From: Bacteroidota bacterium
Lineage (GTDB): Bacteria; Bacteroidota; Bacteroidia; AKYH767-A; 2013-40CM-41-45
Length of the DNA: 36,627 nt
NCBI GenBank assembly: GCA_004295015.1
Contig: SHNE01000037.1
Span: forward strand, 1 to 36,627
Direction of reading: 5' to 3'
How positions within the stretch are numbered: position 1 is the stretch's first letter; each line of letters starts with the position of its first letter. The translations under genes and the position numbers were made by a program. The notes under the pieces are model-generated. The model did no database searches. It was not told where the DNA came from and worked only from the letters and a program-made list of their open reading frames with translations. This document shows positions 28,305 through 36,627 of this stretch, in pieces.

Positions 28305-29528
28305 ATGAATGAGTCAATTGAACTGTCAGATGAATTGGTAATTAGTAAAATCTATACAATCAGGGGAAAAAGAGTGATGCTGGATAGAGATCTTGCCAAG
28401 ATGTATAGTGTCGAGACAAAAGTGTTAAATCAGGCCGTCACAAGAAACAAGCAAAGATTTCCTCCTGATTTTATGTTTAAAATGACAGCTGAGGAATTAA
28501 AAAATTGGAAGTCACAATTTGTGACTTCCAATAGTGATAAAATGGGTTTGAGAAAAAGACCAAATCTTTTTACTGAACAGGGTGTTGCAATGTTGTCGAG
28601 TGTATTAAATAGTGAAACGGCCATTCATGTAAATATTCAGATCATCCGGATATTCACGAGGATAAAGGAATTCCTTTCTACTCATAAAGACGTATTATTG
28701 AAACTTGAAGTTTTAGAGAAAAATCTCTTGCATCAGAATGAAAAAACGAATAAGCATGAAGCAGAAATACAAATTATTTTTACTGCGTTGAAATCAATCA
28801 AGTTTTTGACTGCCGATAATGGCTCAGTAACTCCATTAAATTGGAATTATGCAATGGAGATAAATAGCGAAGGACGAGTAGGGATTAATTCATCCCCTCA
28901 TTCTACGTATGCGTTAGCAGTAAATGGGCTAGTCTCTTACGGCGGTGCCTCAATAAATGGCTTAATTGTTTTACCATCCTCAACAAATGGAATACTTCAA
29001 ACAGATGCATCTGGAAATATGACTGTGATTCCCAAAAACAACTTGAACCAAATATTATATTCAAATGGCCAGTGGGGTAATATACCATCGGGTGAATGGT
29101 TTAGAAGCGGATCTGACCTTAGCTGCAATGTCCTTGGGAATTTAAAATGTGATGTAGACCGAACAGTCGGTATTGGTACAATAGACTACTCAACCTGTAC
29201 AGATTACAAACTAGCCGTTAATGGAAAGATTATTGCCACTGAATTGAAAGTTAAATTGGCCGCTAATTGGCCAGATTATGTCTTTGATGAGCAGTATTCC
29301 CTATTAAGCTTTGAAAAGCTTAAAAAATTTATTAAGATTAATAAGCACTTGCCAGATATGCCTAGCCAATCAGAACTTGAAACGGAAGGAGGAGTGAAAA
29401 TTGGGGAGTTAAGTGTTACCTTAGTTAAAAAGATAGAGGAACTAACTCTTTATGTTATCGAATTGAAACAATTAAATGACGAATTGTTATCAAGAGTACA
29501 GAAAATCGAATGTCAAAAACTTAAATAG
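28305..29528 (+). CDS. ORF6N DNA-binding protein fused to a surface/tail-fibre-like C-terminus
   Basis: 407 residues in one uninterrupted frame, with no signal peptide. Residues 8-100 are an ORF6N domain (KIYTIRGKRVMLDRDLAKMY, NKQRFPPDFMF, RPNLFTEQGVAMLSSVL), a phage-derived KilA-N relative thought to bind DNA. Residues 100-165 are the usual helical/coiled-coil tail (RIFTRIKEFLSTH, HEAEIQIIFTALKSI). The natural end of such proteins would come shortly after this. Instead the chain continues with a beta-rich, fibre-like part (AMEINSEGRVGINSSP, YALAVNGLV, DYKLAVNGKIIATELKVK) and a Bacteroidota tail of the type LLSFEKLKKFIKINKHLPDM...VKKIEELTLYVIELK. Such tails normally sit on exported or phage-fibre-like proteins. 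A fusion by recombination is the simplest reading. The surrounding DNA is AT-rich. Confidence 0.88.
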   Translation: MNESIELSDELVISKIYTIRGKRVMLDRDLAKMYSVETKVLNQAVTRNKQRFPPDFMFKMTAEELKNWKSQFVTSNSDKMGLRKRPNLFTEQGVAMLSSVLNSETAIHVNIQIIRIFTRIKEFLSTHKDVLLKLEVLEKNLLHQNEKTNKHEAEIQIIFTALKSIKFLTADNGSVTPLNWNYAMEINSEGRVGINSSPHSTYALAVNGLVSYGGASINGLIVLPSSTNGILQTDASGNMTVIPKNNLNQILYSNGQWGNIPSGEWFRSGSDLSCNVLGNLKCDVDRTVGIGTIDYSTCTDYKLAVNGKIIATELKVKLAANWPDYVFDEQYSLLSFEKLKKFIKINKHLPDMPSQSELETEGGVKIGELSVTLVKKIEELTLYVIELKQLNDELLSRVQKIECQKLK

Positions 29529-29689
29529 TGTCGTAGCATTTCTATAACTTATTTTAAGAAAAAGACTCTGTTTTTTATCATAGTTTAATAGCATATTAAT
29601 ATATACAATTGAGGTTAAATGGTAATTATAATATGAGGGAATAGTCCTAGGAAAAAAGTATTGGTTAAATAATAATTAATTAAGTAATA

Positions 29690-30373
29690 ATGAAAAGTGG
29701 ACAACTAGGAATTTATCTGTTAATAAGTCTGAATTTATTGGGGCAAAATAGCTCGATAAAAATTGGGATTAAGAATGTGAATGATAGTCAAATAATATTG
29801 TTTGAACAAGATTCAATCCTCGTGGATACTTTAGTCCCAGTTGTATTTTCTCAGGACTCTAATATATGTGCGATTGGAACACCTGATTTTAATGGATACT
29901 ATATGTATAATATTTACGGTGTAAAAGTTCATGAGGAAGTAATACAGGCTGAACAGTTGTTTTTGGCAAATGATAGCAGCTATGTAACATATTCCCGAAA
30001 CTTTAGCGAAAATGGAATGGCGCAGGGAACAACTTTAAAGTTTTATGATAAATTTGGTAATAGTGTATTAGTTGATCTAATGTTTAATAACGAAGCCTTT
30101 GTTTCATATCTATCAAATGGTAATATGTTTATTATTTCAAACAAGGACGGCTATAATTCTTGGAGCCGATGTGGACTAGCAAGATTCGTAATTCTTGACG
30201 ATCATTATCAACCAATTGTAAATAAAATAGTAGCATATCGATCTGAGTATGTAATTCCCCCATCCTACGATGAAGAGAGATTGGAGTATACCCTTCCTAT
30301 TAAATTAATTGATGGAATAGTTAAATACCGAATATATGACAAGAATTTTGATTTTCTTTTTGAACGGGAATAA
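29690..30373 (+). CDS. Secreted protein, unknown function
   Basis: 227 residues. The N-terminus MKSGQLGIYLLISLNLLG|Q reads as a weak signal peptide. The rest is beta-strand-rich with short blade-like units (YYMYNIYGVKVHEE, LKFYDKFGNSVLV, YRIYDKNFDFLFERE), reminiscent of a propeller fragment. No sorting domain and no recognised family. Base composition is notably AT-rich and like the ORF6N-fusion gene 160 bp upstream, suggesting a shared origin. Its start codon is supported only by the hydrophobic N-terminus. Confidence 0.7.
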   Translation: MKSGQLGIYLLISLNLLGQNSSIKIGIKNVNDSQIILFEQDSILVDTLVPVVFSQDSNICAIGTPDFNGYYMYNIYGVKVHEEVIQAEQLFLANDSSYVTYSRNFSENGMAQGTTLKFYDKFGNSVLVDLMFNNEAFVSYLSNGNMFIISNKDGYNSWSRCGLARFVILDDHYQPIVNKIVAYRSEYVIPPSYDEERLEYTLPIKLIDGIVKYRIYDKNFDFLFERE

Positions 30374-30767
30374 AGCAGTATTCACTAAAAAAGTATTCCT
30401 AATTTGTACAGTTTTCTTTTGCTCTTTTCAATGTGTGCAAGACCAAAGGAATGTGTACACTCTAAAGCCTTTTTGAAATCCTGATTTAATTAATTTAATA
30501 AGCTCCCCGCAATTTTTTTGAGCCCCAAGCCCCCACCTGTCGCTAAAACATGCAAAATCCTTTGAGAATCCCTTCCTTTAGCCTATATTTCGAACTCTTT
30601 TTATAATATTAATGCTCACTTTATAGAATCCCATTTATTGAACCTTTTATTGGCCTGGATACACGCTCCAAAACGGGTACGGTGAAACAATTATAGGAAA
30701 AGAATTAAAAACAGGTGCAATTTCCCGGAAAAAGTACTAATTATTCTGACTACGAAAAATAAACTAA
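30374..30767. other. Intergenic region upstream of the restriction-modification operon
   Basis: Nearly 400 bases with no recognisable gene. It contains a C-rich patch (30503-30540) unlike the AT-rich flanks and must hold the hsdM promoter, but I find no clear TAnnTTTG element. The boundary of the acquired operon may lie here. Confidence 0.45.
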
Positions 30768-32222
30768 ATGTTCGAACAAACCTTCAAAAACATTGACGAC
30801 ATTCTCCACAAAGATGCCGGCTGCGGAAGTGAGCTGGATTATGTGGAACAAACCTCTTGGATTCTCTTCCTAAAATACCTGGATGATCTGGAAGTTGAGC
30901 GAAAAACAAAAGCTGATCTTTCGGGAAAAACATATACACCCATCATTGACAAGAAATTCAAATGGGACATATGGGCGGCTCCTAAGACGAAAGATGGAAA
31001 AATTGACCATCACAAAGCACAGACCGGTGATGATCTTAAAGATTTTGTTGATCAGAAGCTTTTTCCATATCTCAAGAAATTTAAGGCTGATGCAGATAGT
31101 GCCGACACGATTGAATACAAGATCGGTGAAATTTTTAGCGAGCTGAAGAACCGGATACAGAGTGGTTATAACTTACGCGAAGTTGTAAACCTGGTTGACC
31201 AGCTACGCTTCCGTACCCATGCTGAGAAGCATGAGATGAGCCATTTGTACGAGGACAAGATCAAGAATATGGGAAATGCCGGCCGTAACGGTGGTGAGTA
31301 TTATACTCCACGTCCATTGATTAAAACCATTGTGAAGGTTGTAGCTCCGGAAATTGGAGATAAAATATATGACGGAGCTGTGGGTTCCGCGGGCTTCTTA
31401 TGTGAAGCATTCGAATACATGAAGGCAAAGAAGAATCTTTCTACTTCTGATATGAAGACCTTGCAGAAGAAAACATTCTACGGCAAAGAGAAGAAATCCC
31501 TGGCTTACATCATTGGCATCATGAACATGATTCTGCATGGTGTGGAAGCTCCGAATATTATTCATACCAATACACTCGCCGAGAACATTTCCGACATACA
31601 GGACAAAGACCGCTACGATATAGTACTTGCCAATCCTCCCTTTGGCGGCAAGGAGCGTGCAGAAGTACAACAAAATTTTCCTATCAAAACCGGTGAAACT
31701 GCATTCCTCTTTCTACAGCATTTTATTAAAAGCCTAAAGGCTGGAGGTAAAGCCGGTATTGTTATAAAGAACACTTTCTTGTCCAATACTGATAATGCTT
31801 CCGTTAGTCTTCGGAAATTATTGCTGGAAAGCTGCAATCTACATACAGTATTAGATTTGCCTGGTGGTACATTTACCGGTGCCGGTGTAAAAACTGTAGT
31901 CTTGTTTTTTGAAAAAGGAAAACCAACAAAAAATGTTTGGTTCTATCAGTTAAACCTCGATCGCAATCTTGGCAAAACCAACCCACTAAACGAAAACGAT
32001 CTGGCGGACTTCGTCCGCCATAGCAAAGCGAAGGCGGAAAGCGAAAATTCCTGGTCGATTAAAATTTCTTCCATAGACGAAAACACCTATGACTTGTCTG
32101 TAAAAAATCCAAATAAAAAGGAAGAAGCTGCACTAAGGTCCCCTAAGGACATAATTGCAGAGATAAAAAAGCTGGATGAAGAAAGTGCTGATATATTAAA
32201 TGAAATAAAGGAGCTGGTATGA
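30768..32222 (+). CDS. hsdM: Type I restriction-modification system, DNA methyltransferase subunit
   Basis: 484 residues. The N-terminal helical domain (FKNIDDILHKDAGCGSELDYVEQTSW) is followed by the N6-adenine methyltransferase domain. The AdoMet-binding motif is YDGAVGSAGFL (D202 onward), a variant of the usual DPACGTGGFL; the catalytic motif NPPF is at 289-292 and followed by GG. The subunit methylates adenine within the recognition site and with HsdS forms the modification enzyme. Its stop codon overlaps the hsdS start by 4 bases (ATGA). A GC-rich palindrome lies inside the gene near its 3' end (32002-32020). Confidence 0.95.
   Translation: MFEQTFKNIDDILHKDAGCGSELDYVEQTSWILFLKYLDDLEVERKTKADLSGKTYTPIIDKKFKWDIWAAPKTKDGKIDHHKAQTGDDLKDFVDQKLFPYLKKFKADADSADTIEYKIGEIFSELKNRIQSGYNLREVVNLVDQLRFRTHAEKHEMSHLYEDKIKNMGNAGRNGGEYYTPRPLIKTIVKVVAPEIGDKIYDGAVGSAGFLCEAFEYMKAKKNLSTSDMKTLQKKTFYGKEKKSLAYIIGIMNMILHGVEAPNIIHTNTLAENISDIQDKDRYDIVLANPPFGGKERAEVQQNFPIKTGETAFLFLQHFIKSLKAGGKAGIVIKNTFLSNTDNASVSLRKLLLESCNLHTVLDLPGGTFTGAGVKTVVLFFEKGKPTKNVWFYQLNLDRNLGKTNPLNENDLADFVRHSKAKAESENSWSIKISSIDENTYDLSVKNPNKKEEAALRSPKDIIAEIKKLDEESADILNEIKELV
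32002..32038 (+). repeat. GC-rich palindrome inside hsdM
   Basis: TGGCGGAC (32002-32009), loop TTC, GTCCGCCA (32013-32020) form a perfect 8-bp hairpin, and GGCGGA recurs at 32033-32038. The segment is in frame, coding within LADFVRHSKAKAESENSW. Its composition contrasts sharply with the rest of the gene. Confidence 0.65.
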
Positions 32223-33439
32223 AGAAAGGCTGGGAGTTAAAGAAGTTAGGAGAAGTATTAACTATTGAACGTGGAGGTTCGCCACGACCTATTAATAAAT
32301 ACTTAACAAAGTCTGCAAATGGAATTAATTGGATTAAAATCTCTGATGCAACTGCCTCTGAAAAATATATCTATGAAACAAAGGAAAAGATAAAACTGGA
32401 AGGTTTGCACAAAACCAGAGTTGTTAATGATGGAGATTTTATCCTTTCTAATTCAATGAGCTTTGGCAGACCATACATTATGAAGACAACAGGATGTATT
32501 CATGACGGATGGTTAGTATTAAGACAATCCAACAAAAAAATATTTGAAACGGAATTTCTATACTATCTATTATCATCACCCATTGTTTTTCAGCAGTTTA
32601 ATACCTTGGCAGCAGGCTCAACAGTAAGGAATTTAAATATTGCTTTAGTAAGCTCTGTAAATGTCCCTATACCACCACTCCCCGAACAAAAACGCATCGT
32701 CTCCATCTTAGATGAAACCTTTGCCCGTATAACCAAAGCAAAAGCCAACGCTGAAAAAAACCTGCAAAATGCACGGGAGCTTTTTGAGAGTTATTTGCAG
32801 AATGTGTTTGCGAATCCGGGGGAGGATTGGGAGGTTAAGATAATTAAGGAAGTTTGCGAATTAAAGAGTGGAACAACTATCTCCACTTCACTCGAAAGAG
32901 ATAAAGGAGATGTACTTTATACGAAAATTGCAGATATGAACTTGCCAGAAAATACTATTGAAATTAATACATCTAGTAGGTTCGTTAATAGAAATGAAAT
33001 AAAACAAAATCAAATCATACCTGAGGGTGCTATTATTTTTCCAAAAAGAGGTGGAGCTATTGCAACAAATAAAAAACGAAAAATTATCAAACCTACAATT
33101 GTTGACTTAAACACCATGGCCATAATTCCAAGTAAAAAAATCAACAAAAATTATTTCTTTCATTGGTTTCAACTTTTTGATTTAAACACTATTAGTAGTG
33201 GTGCCAATATTCCACAAATAAATAACTACAGCTTTGATGATGTCTATATCCCTTATCCAATTTCATTAAAAGAACAACAAGCGATTGTTCATAAAATCGA
33301 TAGTCTTTCAACTGAAACAAAAAAATTGGAGACCATTTACCAACAAAAGATTGAAGCTCTTGATGAAGTTAAAAAATCCATTTTACAAAAGGCATTTAGT
33401 GGAGAGTTAAAAACTACCGATAAAAAAGTACTTGCATGA
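32219..33439 (+). CDS. hsdS: Type I restriction-modification system, specificity subunit
   Basis: 406 residues. Two target-recognition domains (about 1-150 and 205-340) are each followed by a conserved helical spacer: PPLPEQKRIVSILDETFARI from residue 152 and ISLKEQQAIVHKIDSL from about 348. The end is the typical SILQKAFSGELKT. The two recognition domains show no obvious similarity to each other, so the target should be an asymmetric bipartite site; its sequence cannot be read from here. Start and stop overlap hsdM and hsdR by 4 bases each, indicating translational coupling. Confidence 0.93.
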   Translation: MKKGWELKKLGEVLTIERGGSPRPINKYLTKSANGINWIKISDATASEKYIYETKEKIKLEGLHKTRVVNDGDFILSNSMSFGRPYIMKTTGCIHDGWLVLRQSNKKIFETEFLYYLLSSPIVFQQFNTLAAGSTVRNLNIALVSSVNVPIPPLPEQKRIVSILDETFARITKAKANAEKNLQNARELFESYLQNVFANPGEDWEVKIIKEVCELKSGTTISTSLERDKGDVLYTKIADMNLPENTIEINTSSRFVNRNEIKQNQIIPEGAIIFPKRGGAIATNKKRKIIKPTIVDLNTMAIIPSKKINKNYFFHWFQLFDLNTISSGANIPQINNYSFDDVYIPYPISLKEQQAIVHKIDSLSTETKKLETIYQQKIEALDEVKKSILQKAFSGELKTTDKKVLA

Positions 33440-35808
33440 ACGAGTCAGAAACACGTGCAGAACTAATAGATCCCAAACTAAAGGAAAACGGATGGGATTC
33501 GAAAGCAAATCCTGATGTAAAAATACATCGGGAATATCCCATTGCTCCGGGAAAAATTAAAACCGGTGGCGTTAAATCCAAACCAATCTATGCGGATTAT
33601 GTATTATCATATAAAGGAAGAAAACTTGCTGTTGTAGAAGCCAAGAGCGACCAAAGTCCGGTGGGCGAAGGTGTCGGACAAGCTAAAAATTATGCAGAGA
33701 AATTAAAACTCGACAATGCCTTTGCTGCTAATGGCAAAGAGATTTATTATGTCAACATGGAGACTGCCTATGAAGGTGCAGTAGATAATTTCCATGAACC
33801 GGAGGTTTTATACAATAAAACATTTCCAAAGAAGAATGAATGGCAAAATAAATTTAATGAGTTGCCTTATGAAGATGTAGGAGGAACAAGAGGGGCGCGA
33901 TTTTATCAGGAAACTGCAGTTGATAGGACTATGGATGCGATTGCCAATAAGCAAAAACGCATCTTGCTTACTCTGGCAACAGGAACCGGAAAAACATTTA
34001 TCGCCTTCCAGATTGCCTGGAAACTTTTCCAAACGCGATGGAACTGCAGTTATGAACCTACCAGAAGACCACGCATTCTGTTTTTAGCAGACAGAAATAT
34101 TCTTGCTGATCAGGCTTACAATGCCTTTTCTGCATTCCCGGAAGATGCCCTCATCCGTATTAAACCGAAAGAAATCCGTAAGAAAGGAAGTGTACCAACA
34201 AATGGCAGTATATTCTTTACCATCTTCCAGACTTTCATGAGCGGTCCAAATGAGACACCTTATTTTGGAGAATACCCTACAGACTATTTTGATCTCATAA
34301 TAATCGACGAGTGTCATCGAGGTGGTGCAAATGATGAAAGCAATTGGCGTGCTATCTTAGAATATTTCTCGCCTGCCGTACAAATCGGATTAACAGCCAC
34401 CCCAAAACGAAATGAAAACGTTGACACATATAAATATTTCGGGGAGCCTGTTTATACCTATTCTCTCAAAGAAGGTATCAATGACGGTTTTCTCACACCC
34501 TTTAAAGTAAAGCGTGTTCAAACCTCATTGGATGAATATACTTATCAGCCGGATGATGATATTGTAGAGGGAGAAATAGAAGACGGCAAAACATATAAAG
34601 AAGGAGACTTTAACAGAATTATAGAAATTAAAGCACGTGAAGCCAAGCGAGTAAAAGTCTTTATGGATCTGATTGATCAGGATGAAAAGACTTTAGTTTT
34701 TTGTGCAACCCAGGATCATGCTGCGGCTGTAAGAGATTTGATCAATCAATATAAAAGTAGTACAGATGTAAATTATTGCCAAAGAGTAACCGCAAACGAT
34801 GGTGAATTAGGAGAACAACATCTCCGCGACTTTCAGGACAATGAAAAAAGCATACCAACTATTCTAACTACTTCACAGAAACTTTCAACCGGCGTGGATG
34901 CCCGGAATGTACGCAACATTGTTTTAATGCGTCCTGTCCGATCGATGATAGAATTCAAACAAATTCTTGGGCGCGGCACAAGGTTATTTGAGGGCAAAGA
35001 ATATTTCACACTTTATGATTTCGTAAATGCCTACGAACATTTTGAAGATCCTGAATGGGATGGCCCCTCTGAAGTCTGCACTGTTTGTGGGAAGTTAATT
35101 TGCGAATGTGTAACTCCGGAGAAAAGACCATGTGCAGAATGTGGAGAGCGACCATGTGTATGTGATACCCCTGAAAAGGAACCATGCAAAAAATGTGGCA
35201 ACAGACCTTGTACCTGCGTTAAGAAAGTAAAGATAAAGTTGGGCAAAGGAAAAGAAATCGAAATAACACATTCCGTAGAATCATCATTCTTTAATGCAGA
35301 TGGGCAACCAATAACTGTACAAGAGTTTTTAGAAAATCTTTACGGTTCTATACCGGAATTTTTCAAGAGTGAAGCAGAACTCATCCGAATATGGTCAGAC
35401 CCCAAAACGCGAAGAGCATTATTAGAAAAAATGGAAATGGCCGGTTATGGCAAGGATCAATTAACAGAGCTACAGAAGATCATCGATGCAGAGAAAAGTG
35501 ATCTGTTTGATGTGCTGGAATATCTATCCTACTCAATAAAACCAATTACCCGTGAAGAACGCGTTGCCAAAGCACAACAGAAAATATTTTCATCGCTAGA
35601 TAATAGACAAAAAGAATTTCTTGAATTTGTCCTGTCTAAATATATACAAACAGGGGTTGAAGAACTGGATCAGGACAAACTTGCAGATTTATTAGAACTC
35701 AAATATCATTCTATCGCGGATGCAACAGAAGTGCTAGGTGGCATTGCACTGATCAGTCAGACTTTTATTGAGTTTCAGAAGCATTTGTATCAGGGAAGAA
35801 TGGCTTAA
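33436..35808 (+). CDS. hsdR: Type I restriction-modification system, restriction/translocase subunit (EcoEI-like)
   Basis: 790 residues. The N-terminal nuclease core has D54 and E68-A-K70 (VVEAKS), the PD-(D/E)xK signature. The SF2 motor has Walker A ATGTGKT (181-187), Walker B DECH (291-294), a motif III GLTATPKR and motif VI QILGRGTR (509-516). Residues 548-594 hold three clusters C-x2-C-x4-C-x-C, twelve cysteines in all, suggesting zinc binding. The C-terminal helical part resembles the EcoEI R-subunit C-terminal domain. It translocates DNA and cuts unmodified targets. All motifs are intact, so the system is probably active. Last gene of the M-S-R operon; no terminator is seen after it. 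Confidence 0.95.
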   Translation: MNESETRAELIDPKLKENGWDSKANPDVKIHREYPIAPGKIKTGGVKSKPIYADYVLSYKGRKLAVVEAKSDQSPVGEGVGQAKNYAEKLKLDNAFAANGKEIYYVNMETAYEGAVDNFHEPEVLYNKTFPKKNEWQNKFNELPYEDVGGTRGARFYQETAVDRTMDAIANKQKRILLTLATGTGKTFIAFQIAWKLFQTRWNCSYEPTRRPRILFLADRNILADQAYNAFSAFPEDALIRIKPKEIRKKGSVPTNGSIFFTIFQTFMSGPNETPYFGEYPTDYFDLIIIDECHRGGANDESNWRAILEYFSPAVQIGLTATPKRNENVDTYKYFGEPVYTYSLKEGINDGFLTPFKVKRVQTSLDEYTYQPDDDIVEGEIEDGKTYKEGDFNRIIEIKAREAKRVKVFMDLIDQDEKTLVFCATQDHAAAVRDLINQYKSSTDVNYCQRVTANDGELGEQHLRDFQDNEKSIPTILTTSQKLSTGVDARNVRNIVLMRPVRSMIEFKQILGRGTRLFEGKEYFTLYDFVNAYEHFEDPEWDGPSEVCTVCGKLICECVTPEKRPCAECGERPCVCDTPEKEPCKKCGNRPCTCVKKVKIKLGKGKEIEITHSVESSFFNADGQPITVQEFLENLYGSIPEFFKSEAELIRIWSDPKTRRALLEKMEMAGYGKDQLTELQKIIDAEKSDLFDVLEYLSYSIKPITREERVAKAQQKIFSSLDNRQKEFLEFVLSKYIQTGVEELDQDKLADLLELKYHSIADATEVLGGIALISQTFIEFQKHLYQGRMA

Positions 35809-35881
35809 ATTATAATATGTTTTTTACTAAAAATTTTCTCAGAATAAGTAATACCAAACCCCTCATCATAATTACTACAAA

Positions 35882-36043
35882 ATGCTAAGAATCAACAAAA
35901 TAAAAATAGAACTCATTGTTTTCTTTATAATATTATTTAATCAGAAAACATGGTCGCAAAATTCATTTGAAAAAGTATTCACTCAAGCTATTTACGGATA
36001 TTTTGTTGAAGAGCAGAGGTTAGTGTTTAAGGGGGGGGATTGA
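35882..36043 (+). pseudogene. 5' remnant of an exported protein gene with a G8 tract
   Basis: An ATG at 35882 opens 53 codons: a signal peptide (RINKIKIELIVFFIILF...TWS|Q) and about 27 mature residues ending FKGGD at a stop just after a run of eight G (36031-36038). With seven G the frame would run on for about 20 more codons (IERAFFLNLPIIDNYS). It is either a gene broken near its start or one subject to slippage at the G-tract. No family can be assigned. Confidence 0.55.
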
Positions 36044-36196
36044 AAGAGCTTTTTTCTTGAATCTGCCAATAATTGATAATTATTCAATTCAATATTAGTT
36101 GGAAATTTGTTTTAAATAATGTAGCATTGTGTAAATTAATATGCAATCAGCGTAATTAATAAAAAAGCACTTTAATTATTTAAAATTTTAAAAATT

Positions 36197-36538
36197 ATGA
36201 CGCAAAAGATAAACATTTTATCAGTTTTATTTATTCTGCTTAGCTCTAATATTTGTTTTTCTCAAATTTCCTATGGTCCTGTTGCTGGAATGAATATTTC
36301 AACTATACTTCATGATGGGATTGAAGATTTTGAGGACATATCACATAAAATTGGATTTCATGCTGGAATTGGGGTTGATATTTCTGTTTCTGAATTATTT
36401 AAAATTAGTTCGGGCATTATCTACACTAAGAAAGGAAGTCGTGGTCAAATATTTTATTACGGCTCTAATGACATGAAAAAAATTAATTATAATTTAAATT
36501 ATATTCCCATCAAGTTTCTAACGCAACATTTTGTCTAA
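36197..36538 (+). pseudogene. Truncated PorT-family outer-membrane beta-barrel protein
   Basis: 113 residues with a signal peptide (1-22, CFS|Q). The mature part follows the outer-membrane beta-barrel pattern of the PorT-like family: YGPVAGMNIST, HKIGFHAGIGVDISVSELFKISSGIIYTKKG (parts), NYNLNYIPIKF. Intact members run to about 180-220 residues; here the frame stops after four or five strands with FLTQHFV, and no other frame downstream continues the barrel. The 3' half is lost, probably by recombination around 36515-36525. It may not be functional. Confidence 0.72.
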
Positions 36539-36592
36539 ATTAATTAATTATTTCGTTTACTTGCTAATATTGTATTGTTAAGTGAAGCGGAG

Positions 36593-36618
36593 TCGAGCTC
36601 TGCTGGAGAGCAACTCGA
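36593..36618. repeat. Hairpin at the right edge
   Basis: TCGAGCTCT (36593-36601) pairs with AGAG and CTCGA (36607-36618) with a three-base bulge and a five-base loop. The composition is GC-rich against AT-rich surroundings. It may be the beginning of a repeat element continuing outside the window. Confidence 0.4.
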
Positions 36619-36627
36619 TCAGGAATA

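Noticed and set aside
36510..36545. TTTCTAACGCAAC at the end of the truncated barrel gene resembling an integron attC core site
   Set aside because: The core consensus is not met, there is no matching second core, and no integrase or cassette structure is visible.

Overview
The window is one continuous stretch of a Bacteroidota chromosome, roughly 40% G+C by eye. Three things point to this phylum: exported proteins whose signal peptides end in Ala/Ser/Gly followed by Gln; type IX secretion (T9SS) type A sorting domains with the YPNP signature at four C-termini; and SprB-type, PKD-like and dockerin-like modules. Promoters where visible follow the Bacteroidota TAnnTTTG pattern. The lineage cannot be fixed further from the sequence alone; an uncultured Chitinophagales- or Flavobacteriales-like organism would fit.

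Region 1 (1-12,732) is a surface-protein cluster. A large repeat protein cut by the left edge (1-2438) and a co-linear paralogue (4450-7680) both end in T9SS sorting domains. Between them lies a small protein (3017-4282) that joins a cohesin-like N-terminal domain to a dockerin-like C-terminus. Next come a 1393-residue collagen-like protein with a self-cleaving S74 chaperone tail (7978-12159) and a small T9SS-sorted companion 20 bp downstream (12180-12686). Most transcription units here end in clear hairpin terminators.

Region 2 (12,733-21,022) holds a DUF2079 membrane protein, a cytoplasmic coiled-coil protein with three internal repeats, a small two-helix membrane protein, a very large secreted multidomain protein (15772-19584, TTG start, possible glycosidase-like N-terminus, MopE and dockerin-like modules), and a CPA2-family cation/proton antiporter preceded by nested inverted repeats.

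Region 3 (21,023-28,136) is mostly on the minus strand: a decayed DUF1801 gene, a DUF3089 lipoprotein, an intact DUF1801 gene that is the decayed copy's twin, and a T9SS-sorted secreted protein. An exported prolyl oligopeptidase follows on the plus strand.

Region 4 (28,137-36,627) looks accessory and is more AT-rich. It holds an unusual fusion of a phage-type ORF6N DNA-binding protein to a surface/tail-fibre-like C-terminus, a secreted protein of unknown function, a complete type I restriction-modification operon (hsdM-hsdS-hsdR with 4-base overlaps), and two 5' gene remnants of exported proteins at the right edge.

The strongest leads are the ORF6N/fibre-like fusion, the dockerin-like module that replaces the T9SS signal on two proteins, the self-cleaving collagen-like protein with its companion, and the DUF1801 gene/pseudogene pair.
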